Counted from the stretch's first letter, positions 45,300 through 56,784 are shown. The stretch: 64,000 nucleotides of DNA from Eublepharis macularius (GCF_028583425.1 NC_072794.1:26409232-26473231), one strand, 5' to 3'. Numbers and translations are program-made. The notes: generated by a model from the letters alone, not told the origin.

Positions 45300-45915
45300 G
45301 AAGCGACTGACAGCCCAGGCTGAGCTGCGGGAGGGAGGGGGGCCAAGGCCAGCTAGGAAGGACGAGGCCGAGCCCGGCCGAGGAAAGGAAGCGACCCGAG
45401 ACCCACCGACCCTCGTTCGCCTTCCACCTCCCTGAAGGTCCCGCCGCCCCTTCTTCCTGCCTTCCCTCCTCCCTCGACTGCTGGTCTGCCTCCCAGCCCG
45501 TCCCCGTCGGCGGCTGCTCGGCCGGCTGAGTGACCGACGGACCCGCCTCACCTGCCCTATCGTCGCCTCCGTTCTTTCCTCCTCCTTCCGGGCGGAGGCG
45601 CCCGGCTCATCCCGTAAGCCGGCGGGGTCGTCGAACGCTGAGGGAAGCAGGAGAGGCGGCGGCGGCGGCGGCGACTCCGGACTGTCGTTTCAGCGGCCGC
45701 GGCAATACCGCCATCCCGGCGCCATTACCGGCCAACTGACACAGAGGCGGAAGGGGGGGAGAGGAGGGAAGGGGAGGGCAGCGGCGGCGGCGCGCGGCAG
45801 GGCGGGAACCGCTTTAGGAAACCTCGCGAGGAACGGGGCGTGAAGTCTTCGACCTTCCCAAGATGGCTGAGGGAAGGATTGGGGGGGGGGGGGTAGGGCC
45901 TCTGACGCCATCTTG
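45300..45915 (-). promoter_or_regulatory. CEP350: CpG-island promoter of CEP350 (possibly bidirectional)
   Basis: About 600 bp of dense CpG and G+C in an otherwise AT-rich window, just upstream of the CEP350 start exon on the minus strand and with no TATA box seen. Two YY1-like motifs face each other: CCAAGATGGCTGAG on plus near 45858 and, on minus, TTCAAGATGGCGTC near 45904-45917. An ETS-like CTTCCGGGCG lies near 45586, and a GGCGGCGGC run near 45660. A transcription start cannot be read from sequence alone. Confidence 0.85.
45552..45740 (-). other. CEP350: candidate non-coding exon 1 of CEP350
   Basis: Within the CpG island, GATAGGGCAG followed by GTGAGGCGG is a good splice donor on the minus strand, giving an exon end at 45552. 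It would splice to the acceptor at 33918. The right limit is arbitrary because the start site is unknown; if the minus-strand YY1 site is just downstream of the start, transcription could begin nearer 45925. Confidence 0.4.
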
Positions 45916-45964
45916 AAAGCGGCAAAGTACTTGCTCCACCCGCCACCTTAGACAGTTGAGGCAA

Positions 45965-46145
45965 AGCCGAGCTCGGCAGGTCTGGGAAGCTAAGCAGGGT
46001 AAGCCTTGGTTAGTAATTGGATGGGAGACCTGTAGACGGCCAGGGTTGCAGCCAATGGCAAATCACCTCTGTTATTCTCTTGCCTTGAAAATCCTCGCAG
46101 GAGTCTCCATAAATCAGCTATGACTTGACGGCGCTTTCCTCCACC
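45965..46145 (+). mobile_element. 5S-rRNA-derived SINE at the CpG-island edge
   Basis: TCTGGGAAGCTAAGCAGGGT, TAGTAATTGGATGGGAGACC and CCAGGGTTGCAGCCAATGGC, then AAATCAGCTATGACTTGACG. Better preserved than the copy at 42013. It lies about 50 bp beyond the CpG-rich block, in the upstream flank of the CEP350 promoter. Confidence 0.88.
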
Positions 46146-46225
46146 ACCACCAAGAAATTTGGTACGCTGCATGGGAAGCTTGGCTAGCCCTATTAACAGT
46201 CAATATCTTGTGCGTCTGTTTGTAA

Positions 46226-46453
46226 TAGGGTTGCCAGCTCCGGGTTAGGAAATTCCTGGAGATTTGGCAGGGGTGGGGGCGGGGGCGAGCATAGACAGGG
46301 CAGGGCTTGAGGAGGGAAGGGGCTTTAGTGAGGTATAGTGCCATATTCACTCTTCAAGGCAGCCATTTTCTCCAGGGATCTGATCTCTGAGGCCTGGAGA
46401 TCAGTTGTAATTCTGGGAGATCTCCAGCCACTACCTGGAGGCTGGCAACTCTA
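46226..46453. mobile_element. complete non-autonomous hAT element, 228 bp
   Basis: Ends TAGGGTTGCCAGC and GCTGGCAACTCTA are inverted repeats with one mismatch, flanked by a perfect 8-bp duplication GTTTGTAA (46218-46225 and 46454-46461). The interior has paired phrases TCCTGGAGATTTGG and GAGATCTCCAGCC and no coding capacity. The family is common in squamates; a truncated relative is at 46609-46785. Confidence 0.9.
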
Positions 46454-46608
46454 GTTTGTAAGAGTCCAACATACATTCACTTGCTAAATGAAACTAGGGA
46501 CCAGCACCCTGGATAAATGTGTGTGTGCAATCACATGTTCAAGTTGTACATGTGTAGGACTTAAGAATGTGTAGGACTTAAGAATAAGAATTACTCAAGA
46601 CACATAGA

Positions 46609-46785
46609 AAAAGGTTTGCCAACTCCAGCTTAGGAAATGCATGAAGATTTTGAGGTTGGAGCCTGGGGAAGACAGGGTTTGGGGAGGAGAGTGACCTCAA
46701 TTGGCTAGAACCCTGTAGAAACCACTCTCCAAAACAGCCATTACTCCAGGGCAAATGGTCTCTGCAGTCTCGAGATCAGCTGCAT
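46609..46785. mobile_element. truncated copy of the TAGGGTTGCCAG hAT family
   Basis: AGGTTTGCCAACTCCAGCTT, AGGTTGGAGCCTGGGGAAGA, AACAGCCATTACTCCAGGGC and CTCGAGATCAGC parallel the element at 46226. The right terminus is missing. Confidence 0.7.
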
Positions 46786-47844
46786 ATAAAAGAAAAAGCA
46801 ACTGCACTGTACACAGATGGTCCCTGCGTTCACTGTAATTTGTAAACAGGGCTAGTGGCTCCAGCCATTTTTTGGACAATTTGCTATCTATCTTTTGTGG
46901 AGCTGCTCACAAGGTAGCATATATCAAACAGCACTCCTGCCTTGGAAATTAACAAGAGTCTAGTAGCAAATGAACACCGTTGGTTTCTTAAGCCTTCCAA
47001 GGATACTAACTGCACATTTCTAAGTCTTGGTGAAGTTTAGGAGGGTTTGTCACTCAATTAAATCACTGCTAGTCCATATTTCAGTTGATTTATCAAGGCA
47101 TACATAGCTTACAAAATACTATTTTACAAATAAACTTTAATGAACATAATTCTTATGTTCTCTGTGAAAAGAAACAGAAGCAGGAACGAGTACTGTAATG
47201 ACTACAGCTCACTAAACATTAAAAAAAATAGACTAAGATCCACACTACATTCTCAGAGAGGACAGCTACTTTCTGGCTGAGGCATCCATCCATATACATA
47301 GATCAGATACCATCATTGCAGGCGTGCAAGGAATTCCAGGAAAGACAGCAGAGGAGGGCTACAAGAACTTCTGGCACGCTTCCTCTAAGAAAGGAATCTG
47401 CCCCATGATGTAAAATGCATGCAAGCTGTACAGCATTAATAGCTCTTAGAGAAATATCTAATAATGTGAGTTCAGGATAAGTTATAATTTCTCTTTAGAA
47501 AACAACCAGGCACTTAATAGACTAGCAAATATAATAGCTTCAACAGCATCACAGGTATTCTATGGCATATGGCGAAGGGGAAATATGGGGGCTTTCACAA
47601 AACTAATCCCGTTTTAATTGTTTATGCAGAGGCAAAATTTCTGTGCCAAATTAACTGGTAATCTGCATGAAGAAAAACTCATTTCTGCAATTGGTGTATA
47701 TTACATAGAGGTGCATACACCTTGTTTCGTCTGACTTATTTTATTTACATTAATTATAGTCCATGTTTCTCACTGATGCTCAAGTTGAACTACACTTGGA
47801 CTACACAGTGTAAATCAATACAATCAACATCTTAATTCTCCACC
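46786..47844. other. intergenic sequence between CEP350 and TOR1AIP1
   Basis: No gene or clear repeat recognised. Confidence 0.5.
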
Positions 47845-48052
47845 TAATCTGGAGAACCGGGTTTGATTCCCCACTCCTCCACTTGAAGCCAGCAGGGTGA
47901 TCTTGGGTCAGTCTCAGCTCTCCAGCGCTCTCTCAGCCCCACCCACCTCACAGGGTGTTTATTGTTGTGAAGATAATAATGACATACTTTTAAACCGCTC
48001 TGAGTGGGTGTTAAGTCATCCTGAAGGGCGGTATATAAATTGTTATTAGATG
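47845..48052 (+). mobile_element. tRNA-derived SINE lacking its head
   Basis: Begins at AATCTGGAGAACCGGGTTTG (the B-box region) and runs through CCCACCCACCTCACAGGGTG to CCTGAAGGGCGGTATATAAA. The first 40 bases of the family are missing. Confidence 0.82.
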
Positions 48053-48542
48053 TTGATTGTATTGAGCACCGTGACCATTCCCATGCTTCCGGTACAACCA
48101 TGGAAAGCATGCAATTAAAAACTGATGCGCCGGTCTGAGGGTAGAAGAGTAGGCAAGCTTTCACGTCACACTGAGCTATTTGAAGCAGCATGAAAAGCAC
48201 AAAAGGAAACTTCCAGCTACTGTGAACACAAAGGTTTGCAAATTATTAAAAGGAAACCTGCACAATAACTTCAAGAAAAGGGTTTAAAATTAATTGCTGT
48301 GCCCCCATTTAAGAGGATAGATTCTAATGCAAGCATCTGTTGACTGAAGAATCGTGTATGTGTTTCAAGTGCCAAGCAGTTCAGTTCAACAACCAGTGAC
48401 CCTTCTGTTACACGCTACAGCAAGTGGCACCATTAGGGCTGAATAAATAGCCAAGGAGGAGTAAAGTATTTGGCTGGGAAACAAAATAGTAAGTAATACG
48501 TTTGGATGCCCATTGTCGTTAGTGAGATGCAGATACAGATTC

Positions 48543-48632
48543 ACAGTGAAATCCTGAACAGAGTTACTCCAGTCTATGCCCATTGAAATCAATAGGCTTA
48601 GACTGGAGTAACTCTGCTTAGGATTTCACTGT
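48543..48632. repeat. short hairpin element with about 33-bp arms
   Basis: ACAGTGAAATCCTGAACAGA GTTACTCCAGTCT is matched by the inverted AGACTGGAGTAACTCTGCTT AGGATTTCACTGT around a 24-base centre containing CATTGAAATCAATAGG. Only one to two mismatches. A small foldback repeat of which eroded copies occur at 18233, 23820 and 43110. Confidence 0.8.
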
Positions 48633-48989
48633 AGCTGTACCGATGCCGGTTTTAGCAGAACATAACAGTACCACAAACTTCTGGGTGGACCTTTAAGCAG
48701 CTTTGCCCAGCATTAGTTTCTCTTGAAGTTTATGGGGAAATTATCCCCAAAGAAGCAACATGCCAGCGCGGGAACCCTTAGGGACAAGAGTCACGGTCTT
48801 AGGCCCAATTCACAGCTTAGTGCGTCCCTGCAAGAGCTGCTTCCTGTGGTCTAGTTCCAAAATGTGCCAGCAGCACGCATACGTTGGAACTGTACAGTGG
48901 GCTGAACCATATGGTTCCTTCCCTACCATTTCTCTTTGTTTGAAAAGAATCTTGGCACCGTGCCCCTGTCCATATCATTTGGAGCCAGG

Positions 48990-49205
48990 AAGGAGTCATG
49001 GCCCAGTGAAAGAAGCATCTTGGCATGGAGGAGATCCCAGGTTAAATCTCTGGCATCTCCAGTTAAAAGACAGTAAGGATGAAAGACCTCTTCCCGAGCC
49101 TCGGGAAAGCTGCTGACAGTCACAGTAGACAGAACCGACCTTGACAGTAGACAGTCAAGGGTCTCCGATTCAGAACATGGCAGGTTCCCTTATGCTCCTG
49201 TGTAC
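48990..49205 (+). mobile_element. SINE-like dispersed repeat
   Basis: GAAAGAAGCATCTTGGCATG, AGATCCCAGGTTAAATCTCT (B-box-like), GGCATCTCCAGTTAAAAG, AGCTGCTGACAGTC and AAGGGTCTCCGATTCAGAAC with a CCTTATGCTCC end; plus-strand counterpart of 25788-25980. Confidence 0.7.
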
Positions 49206-50834
49206 CAGCGCAGCATAGGATCAGAATACAACAAAGTGACTCCTATGCGGTGACAGTAGAGCATGAATTTGGGTTTTATTTCACTAAGACTATTTTAATG
49301 AAGGTGTTGTAATTTTTAGCCAAATGATAGAGGATAACTGTAGAGGATAGAGCAATCACTGTACTGAGTTTTTACCTGCTTGTGAGTAGCAGAACTTCCT
49401 GCAGAACTTAAAAAGCTGTACAGCTTCGGTCCGAGTGACTCTACCATTTTAAACACACAGAAAAAACTCTACACAACTGTTAATTGTTTAAGGGAAGCAG
49501 CAAAGCGCATTAAGCATGATGTGAGCATGTTATGGCATCAGAACCGCTAGCGCACCATTGTAACAAAATGTTAGTACAATCTTTAGTTGAACTACACAAA
49601 CAAATCTCATTACTTTCCTACAAGATGGATGGATTCAGTTGCGGAGTAGCAACCAAAACTCTTAGTACATGAGATTTTCTTTATAGGGTGCACGGGCTGG
49701 ATCTCTGAGTTTGGAAGGGAAATTGTCTTATTGAAAGAGAGAAAAACACACATTCATAAGCAATGCTAACAACAATCGCAGTGCCTTCAAACTCCTGCAA
49801 AATCAAAACAGATTCCTCTCAAAAATTTACCATTTAAACTGTTGGTCACACCATATTTTCTGTAGCACTATATGTCAATTAAAACTAGAGTTTGAATATA
49901 CCTACCTCCTTAATTCATCATCAATTTTCTGCAGAACATTTTCCTTCTTTTTCATCCATATCCTCTATAGCATTAACCCCAGTCTACTACTCGCTTTCCA
50001 CTCCTATTAGAGCAGGACCAAATAAAATAGCAAATCCCCCTTTCCCTCAGCTAGTTTCATCCAGTGTTTTCTCCTTTAAAATGGAGGCTTGTAGGCAAAA
50101 CATAAGATAATCCTCTGCAAAACTGTGAAAAGTCAGATTATTTTTTTCCCAAGGCAACCTTTTATAAAGTTTAGTATTTTAGAAACTCAAAAGGGTTTTA
50201 CCTGCTGGAAACAAGCAAAGACAGAAAAGCAAGGAAGAATCCACTATGCTTGCACCCTAGACATTGCAGAGAACTTCAGCCAAGCCTGCAAATTTAGTAT
50301 TACGACTGGACAGTCCTAAATACTAGAAAATGCTGGCAGGGCAAGAGTAAGGAGCTCTACGTGCTGAGGTCTATCATTTTACATGTCAAAGGATTGTGGC
50401 TGGGCAAGGGGCAATGGAAAGTTTTCTACGCCATAGTATTCTTGCACACTCCTCCTAAAAATAGATCGGCAGCTGGGTGTTTTAGCTGAAACCAAAGATG
50501 ATCCAGTGGCCAGGGTTAAAGGAAGCCTGCTGGTATTTTGGGAAGGCTGGCCTCCACCTGTTGAGGCCAGAGCAAGGGTCACCATAAAGTCACAAAGCCA
50601 TATGTGATGGCCAAGTGCTCAAGGAAACTGCAGGAAGAGAACCAATGCCAAAGATGCATGACACCAGCAAGAGGTTAAAATCCAAGTGCTCATCTGCTTT
50701 TCTACTTGGTTTAAAAGGTTAAAGAGCTTACATGCCAAGAGAGGGGAGGAAAATTATGCTACAAGGGCCCTAATTTAACACGATGTATACAGAAAGAGGG
50801 GCAATGCAACTGAGATGTGTACTTCTGGGAGTGC
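49206..50834. other. intergenic sequence
   Basis: No gene or clear repeat recognised. Confidence 0.5.
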
Positions 50835-51094
50835 CAGGGCTTTTTTTCAGCTGGAACGCAGTGGAACGGAGTTCCGGAACCTCTTGAAAATGGTCACATG
50901 GCTGGAGGCCCCGCCCCCTGATCTCCAGACAGAGGGGAGTTTAGATTGCCCTCTGCGCCGCTCAGTGGTGCAGAGGGCAATCTAAACTCCCCTCTGTCTG
51001 GAGATCAGGGGGCGGGGCCTCCAGCCATGTGACCATTTTCTCCAAGGGCAACCCACTGAGTTCCACCACCGCTTTTCCCAGAAAAAAAGCCCTG
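50835..51094. mobile_element. complete hAT foldback element with perfect 71-bp inner palindrome
   Basis: Termini CAGGGCTTTTTTTC and GAAAAAAAGCCCTG are perfect inverted repeats. The 8-bp duplication GGGAGTGC is perfect (50827-50834 and 51095-51102). Inside, 50886-50956 and 50970-51040 are identical inverted copies (71 of 71 by my reading) separated by GCCGCTCAGTGGT. No coding capacity. Arm identity without a single mismatch implies recent insertion or arm homogenisation. Confidence 0.92.
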
Positions 51095-51102
51095 GGGAGT
51101 GC

Positions 51103-52436
51103 TGCATAGTTGTACCCATCAGACTGCCTTTCTCCTGGATAAAATTAGTTTTTATATTCTGCTTGACAAACTGTGCTCAGAATACCCAAAGTTCCACACT
51201 TAAGCCCAGCACATAAGTGATGCAGCAAAAGGTCTCTAGACATTATTCCAACACAGAAGACACAACTCATGCAGTTTCTCTGGGTAGTTCTTTCTACCCC
51301 CATCTTTCACACAGTGAAGTTAGGAGGCTCAAACTTTGTGCTTTATTCAGGATCAAGTACTTTGTGCAACAGGTAGAGAGGGAAGAGATCAAGCATGGGT
51401 AAACTCTTGAGAAGTGTGTGAAAGCTCAGTGGGGTCCTCAGAGCGCTACCTCCCCTCTAGTTGCTCAGCAAGCTCATACCTATGTAAGTAGGAAAAAAAT
51501 CTCTTACGGGTTCACACCTGTGTCAAGGCCTCCCCCACTCCCACCTTTCCTTTCACAGCTAGTTATAAAGTATATTTTGTTTTTCTTCCAAGGGCTCATA
51601 GGAGTTATGTCTGCCAACCACAGAAATGGACCAAGTACAATTCTATACTGATCTGAAGGTGTCCTGCTATATTTGGGCCCACATATAGGTAAGTAACACG
51701 ATTCCCTGCTGGACGAATGGATAAAATACACAGCATAAAAGTTCCATTCTGAGAACAGCAAGGATTTTAAGATTTCCAAGCAGAATTACTTGTGCAGGGA
51801 ATTGTAAAGAACAGGCACAACATATCCATATTTCTGTTCTGGGTAACTTCCCACACTTCTTCCTGAAAAGGATCCGATATTTTGAGCAAGACTCAAATAT
51901 CGATATCCGATATTTTGAGCAAGACTCTGTACAAGAGTGAACAGGTACTAGAGACTAAGGGAAGTTTCATTACTGTTAACGTTAGGGAAATACTATGGGT
52001 AGATTTTGCTTTCACATCCAGGAACCTAACTGCTGTTGGAAAGGTATTTTGCCTAGTCAAATTAGCTAACCAAATCAGAAGTGGGGCAGGTGTCCATTGA
52101 TGTCACTTATGGATTGTCACTATTCTGAGCTACCTATATTTGGCACCAACTATAGGGTAATTCAGGTTGCTTACTTCTGTACTATTCTGAGGGCACCATA
52201 ATCCGGACTAAGGTTAAAACATTGGAGGTTGGCGTATGTTAAGCACTCCTTCTCTAGAATTTATTCTCAAAAACTAGTAAGCATAAGTATTCGTGGTTAC
52301 TAGTGATGGTGGTTTAGGGTCAGAGAACCATCCCCACCACACATGGCTCCCTTAACCAACAGAGGATTGCACTGGCCCACTGCCTCTGTGCTTCCAGGGA
52401 ATATCTCTGGCCACAACCTAGTGGGTGGGAGAACAA
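51103..52436. other. intergenic sequence
   Basis: No gene. TCCGATATTTTGAGCAAGAC is directly repeated at about 51872 and 51909, a local tandem duplication with a 37-bp offset. Confidence 0.5.
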
Positions 52437-53028
52437 GAACATTTGATTTATATAATGCCCTTCAGGACAACTTAACACCCACTCCTACCTCACCCTGTGA
52501 AGTAGGAGGGGCTGAGAGAGCTGTGATTGACTCCAGGTTGCCTAGCTGGCTTCAAGTGGAGGAGTGGAGAATCAAATGATGGGCATGAACCAGGAAAAAA
52601 CCGAATGCGGTTCGTGGTTCATCGCATTTCACGAACCATGAACTTTCACAAACCTTCCCCAGTCTGCAAACCAGTTTGTTTGGTTCGTGAAAACGTCACA
52701 TCCAGGTCAGCAAATCATCACTTCTGGGCCAGTAGAAGGTCACTTCCAGATCAGCAGGAGGTCTGCAGAAAGTCCATCCCATTGCCTAGGAAACTGATTG
52801 ATGCCAGGCTTTCTGCAGTCACGAACTAAAAAACAAACCAAATGAACCAGCCTAAAGTTCATGGCAGTTCATCAGAAATGGGCTCTGGTAAACTGCCGGT
52901 TCATGAACCACGAACCGACCTGTTTCGTCATGAACTTTGGTTCGTATTTCAGTTCGTGCCCATCTCTAAATTAAACTTGGCTCTCCAGATTAGAGTCCTG
53001 CTACTCTCAACCACTACACCAAACTGGC
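52437..53028 (-). mobile_element. tRNA-derived SINE split by a nested element
   Basis: The tail and body lie at 52437-52577 (TTGATTTATATAATGCCCTT ... GGAGTGGAGAATCAAA). The head resumes at about 52969 (AACTTGGCTCTCCAGATTAG ... CCACTACACCAAACTGGCTC). The gap is filled by the hAT-like element at 52577-52968. Confidence 0.88.
52577..52968. mobile_element. hAT-like non-autonomous element nested in a SINE
   Basis: The right terminus reads, inverted, TAGAGATGGGCACGAAC; the left is TGATGGGCATGAAC. Flanking AATCAAAT and AATTAAAC agree at 6 of 8 positions, consistent with an old 8-bp duplication. The interior is crowded with inverted GGTTCGTG/CACGAACC motifs. The continuity of the host SINE across it proves insertion. 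Confidence 0.8.
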
Positions 53029-54639
53029 TCTGAATACCTGAAGGGAAATAAGCAGCAAGCCATAGCCTTCCTTAATTTTTTACAAACCAGCTCAGCTTTC
53101 CTCAACTCCAAAGCCATTTCATTGAGTGCCCATGAGTTCTTGTATTGTGAGAAAGGGAGAAAAATACTTGTCTACCTTCTCTATCCCATGCATAATCTTG
53201 CAAACCTCTTATCATGATTGATAGCTTGAATGAGCACCCAATAGTATAAAACACAAGAAATTTGCAGTAGAGCAGTTTACATTCAGGATCCAACAATGAA
53301 ATTTTCTTTTTTAAAATCCTACTTTGCATACAGAACCTTATTTCTACATTGTTTCCAAACCTGAAAAGGCCTAGGTACCCACTCCACAGACTTGTACACA
53401 AAAGTATTTTTATAAGAACCACAGAGATCACAGTTCAAAGTACTATGATTGCAAAAACTACTGCTAGCCTTGTTTGGCAGTTTCACACAACACATTTCTC
53501 CCACCTCAGTGTGTTTCTGTGCATGTCTAAGGATGAGTTAGGATTTCTAGAAGCTGCGTGTTATGTACAAACTGGCAAAATGCTGTTATCTTCCTTAGGA
53601 AAACTTTAAGATCAACTGAGCTTTTTTGTTCTACCTGCAAAGTTTCTTTAGACGCTGAAAAGCATTGCAGGTGTAGCAGCATACTTCTCATGACAGTAAC
53701 AATAAGCAGCAGCTGACCCATGTACTAGCAATATTCTTTTGACTTGTGCCTGGACAGAAATAACTTGAGCTACCCAGGTCGAAAATCCCACAGCATGAGC
53801 ACTATGTTCCCCTATAGCTTTTTAATGGCATTGTAATCCAATATTCTGTCCAATATGTTGAACTTATTTGTTCAAGTTGTACAGTCACTTATATTCCAAA
53901 TTCCCAAGTATAGCCCCACTATCCACATCAAAACAGGCAGCCAGCCAAAAGCAGTGTTCCACGCACACAGAAAATCCCAGCTTTACACAAAAAATCCAAA
54001 AAAAGAGTACGGTTCCATTTTCATTATGCCCCATTATTTACATGCATTAAATTTTGTACGTGTGTGTGTGTGTGCGTGCGTGCATGCTTATACAGCTGTC
54101 CTTGAAGATTGCTTTACAACTGCAACTACTCCAGAAAGCAGCATTTAGCTATCAATTTTGGGGCTAAACTTAAGCTGCGAGCATTTACCTTTCAAACCCT
54201 ATATGACAAGCCTAGAATACTTGAATGCCCCCCTCCCACCATGTACTTTGTCTGATAGTTTCATCTTCTATCAAGGGAGTTCCTCTAAATCATGGAACCC
54301 ATTGCCCAGCAACATCTGCTAGATTTGGGACCTTGGCCCTTTTAAACAGGCTTTAGAGACTTTGTACAAGCTCTTAACAATTACCATGCCCACTTTTTTC
54401 TTGCTTATCACACAGACCCCGCCCCAAAGAACAGTAATACTGAAAAGACATGCCATACAATTTGTAAATAAAAGGGAAGCATGGCAAATCTTCTTGCTTG
54501 TCAAGACCAGCTGTCTTTTGAGAACTGGGCACCATCATTGCTGTACCATTGAAGTAACTATTTGTTAGCTGCCTTAGGGTTTTCTTTTACAAAAGTGGCG
54601 AGCAGAGTATTAACATGAAAAATTATATAGCAAGCAACC
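53029..54639. other. intergenic sequence left of the TOR1AIP1 3' end
   Basis: No gene recognised. A GT/GC dinucleotide microsatellite lies at about 54059-54086. Confidence 0.5.
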
Positions 54640-56784
54640 TTACTACTATAAAACTACATTTATTTAATGGTTATTAAAATAACTTTTTCAAGTCAGCTGT
54701 TCGCTTCAAATGATACATCAGCAATTCAGCATTATTAAAAAGCATTTTTCCGGCATGATTATGACAGGTTTAAAATCTTCTTGTATATATAAAACCATTC
54801 ATATTTCCATATGCTGCTACCATGGGCTGCTACCACACCCTGATAAAACAGTCTTCAGTGTCTAAGTGGTAAGGTCCAGAGCTCAGATCTTCAAAATGTG
54901 AAGGCCTGTTTAAATGTAATCAGAGAAAGCATTTTTATTGGCTATCAGTAAGGAATGTGCAGATAGACTACATGCAAACAACCTCAAGCTAAGAAAAATT
55001 CTTCTGAATATAACCATGAGTTTTTCCAGTGTTTGAAACAGATTGAAGTTTTTTTTTTTTTTACTATTAAGCCACATTTACAGCAACCAAATGTAGGGAT
55101 AAAGAATATCGGGTTGGAGAGCTTTCAAAACGAACGTTAACTGCTCTGACGACGTTTCCAAAATGCAAAGAGCAGCTTTTATAAGCTCCTGAAAATGAAG
55201 TAAAATTTGAATATCAAGACTGAACAGCCAAGAAACACAGTCCTAAGGTTTCGTATTACAATTCACATTAAAGTATGTACATTCACATAAGGTTGAAAGC
55301 TGATACAGTCTGTGGATACTGCAATGCTGCTTTTAAATGAGGCTCAAAATCTGTTCACTCCATACATCTCTTTTTAATCAGACTAGTAGCAATACGGAAA
55401 GCGGCAGGTTTTCAGAAAAAAGCAACAAAAACAAGGAGCAGTGAATCTGGAGGCTTGGCTTCTGCAATAACTAACTCACTCCAACGCAAGCTGACGGTTA
55501 CAACCAGGGGATCCCTTCCATTAACACTTTCCTCTGGTACAAGGAACCTCCCCGCAACACAAGAGGCTTAAAGATCTTTTTGTTACAGGGAAAAGCACCT
55601 TGCAGCAGAGGAAAGCATCACTGCTAACAAAAAGGATCCACAGGCTCCAACCTTCTGCGCTCATCTGAAATAATCTTTGAAGTGTGGTTTTTATCAGCCT
55701 TACATATGATGAATTTTGAGAACTAGGGATCTTGTTTTAAAATACACTTAAGCGCTTGTTTTTTTAGCCAACCCTTAATAAAAGTGGGGCACACCCAGGC
55801 ACTAATTTTCACTTTTAAATAGGGAATGTGAGAAACATAAAACGCTGAATCTCTTTTCTATCTGGATCACCTGTACTGACCAGTCACTTAGACTTTCAAT
55901 AGCCCAAACAGAGACTAAAGCATGCTGCACTTCTGGTTCTTTTTAGTCCAAAAGTATCAGAACTCTGCACTCAAATCTCAGGCCCTAATGTCTCTACAAG
56001 CAGAGTCAAGAGAAAGTCAATCTATCCCTATTGGCTATAGAGATACTGAACAACTGCACTCTAGCTTCAATGGTTAGATTGGTTGGTTAAATTAATTGTC
56101 ATAACTCAAAATAAGCTAACCACATCAGGGTCAAAACAAACTATTATGGTATCTGCAATTACAGGAAGCACAGTCAATTCAGACTGTGGGAAAAATGAAA
56201 TAAGACAATGTTCTTAGATACATGAAGCTTTGATTTTGTGGTGTCTTTCAGTCCGTTGCAAGCAGGGAAAGGAGATAGACAAGAACACACGGCTGGCTCT
56301 ATTAGCCTTCATTATTTTGCTGAGCCTAGTTATATTATCCTTCAAAAGACCTTTGAAGTGATCCAGTCACATAGAAGCAATCTCACCCATAGCTGAAGCC
56401 ATCTTGCTTTCAAGAATTCTTTCTCTCCACTGAAAAACTACACGCTTTCTAATTACAGGAATGACAACTCACCAGACTCACAGGCATGTATCCTATCACC
56501 CAGCTGAGCAAAGTGGGAAGGGAGCCTTCCTCCAACTTCCACGGCTCTCTGCTGACGGAAGAGCCACATTTAAAACAGAGGAAGGCTTCAAATGTTAAGC
56601 TGTGGAAGGACACATGCCACAATCTAGGAGTTCTTTACATGTAACTTCCAGCTCCTTTTGAATGAAATAAACACTATTTTGACTTTGAAACTGGCCATTT
56701 AGGAGTTCAGATACATGCGCTGACAACACTCTTCCTACTCAGGCAGAAACAGATGCTTATCTGTATTTCTTTCTCCTTGCTTTT
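54640..56784 (-). other. TOR1AIP1: probable TOR1AIP1 3' untranslated region
   Basis: About 2.1 kb directly after the stop codon is free of recognisable SINEs, LINEs or DNA elements, unlike the rest of the window, and ends at candidate poly(A) signals. A T-run lies near 55050. This is an inference from position and repeat absence. Confidence 0.55.
54659..54664 (-). terminator. TOR1AIP1: candidate TOR1AIP1 poly(A) signal
   Basis: AATAAA on the minus strand about 2.1 kb after the stop codon, at the point where repeat-poor sequence ends. Another AATAAA on the same strand lies near 54934. Which is used cannot be told from sequence. Confidence 0.45.

Larger units (their letters stand above)
320..45915 (-). 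other. CEP350: CEP350 gene, 5' part (centrosome-associated protein 350)
   Basis: A gene model on the minus strand, built from exons with GT/AG borders whose translations match the N-terminal third of vertebrate CEP350 in order. CEP350 is a very large centrosomal and microtubule-binding scaffold that works with FOP/CEP43 in centriole stability and ciliogenesis; its CAP-Gly domain lies near the C-terminus and is outside this window. The transcript should begin in the CpG island near 45.6-45.9 kb, with the start codon at 33905-33903. Phase is continuous over fourteen coding exons (about 1,209 residues). One more exon at 320-559 is clearly coding but the join to it is unresolved. The neighbour upstream is TOR1AIP1 in the same orientation, as in human, which supports the naming. 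Confidence 0.93.

Noticed and set aside
45288..45964. Arg/Pro/Ala-rich open frames in the CpG island
   Set aside because: GC-rich sequence lacks stop codons by chance. No conserved protein is recognisable and the promoter role explains the composition.
42013..46145. Possible 5S rRNA genes at 42013 and 45965
   Set aside because: Only the internal control region is 5S-like; the 3' part is SINE body and tail, so these are retroposons.
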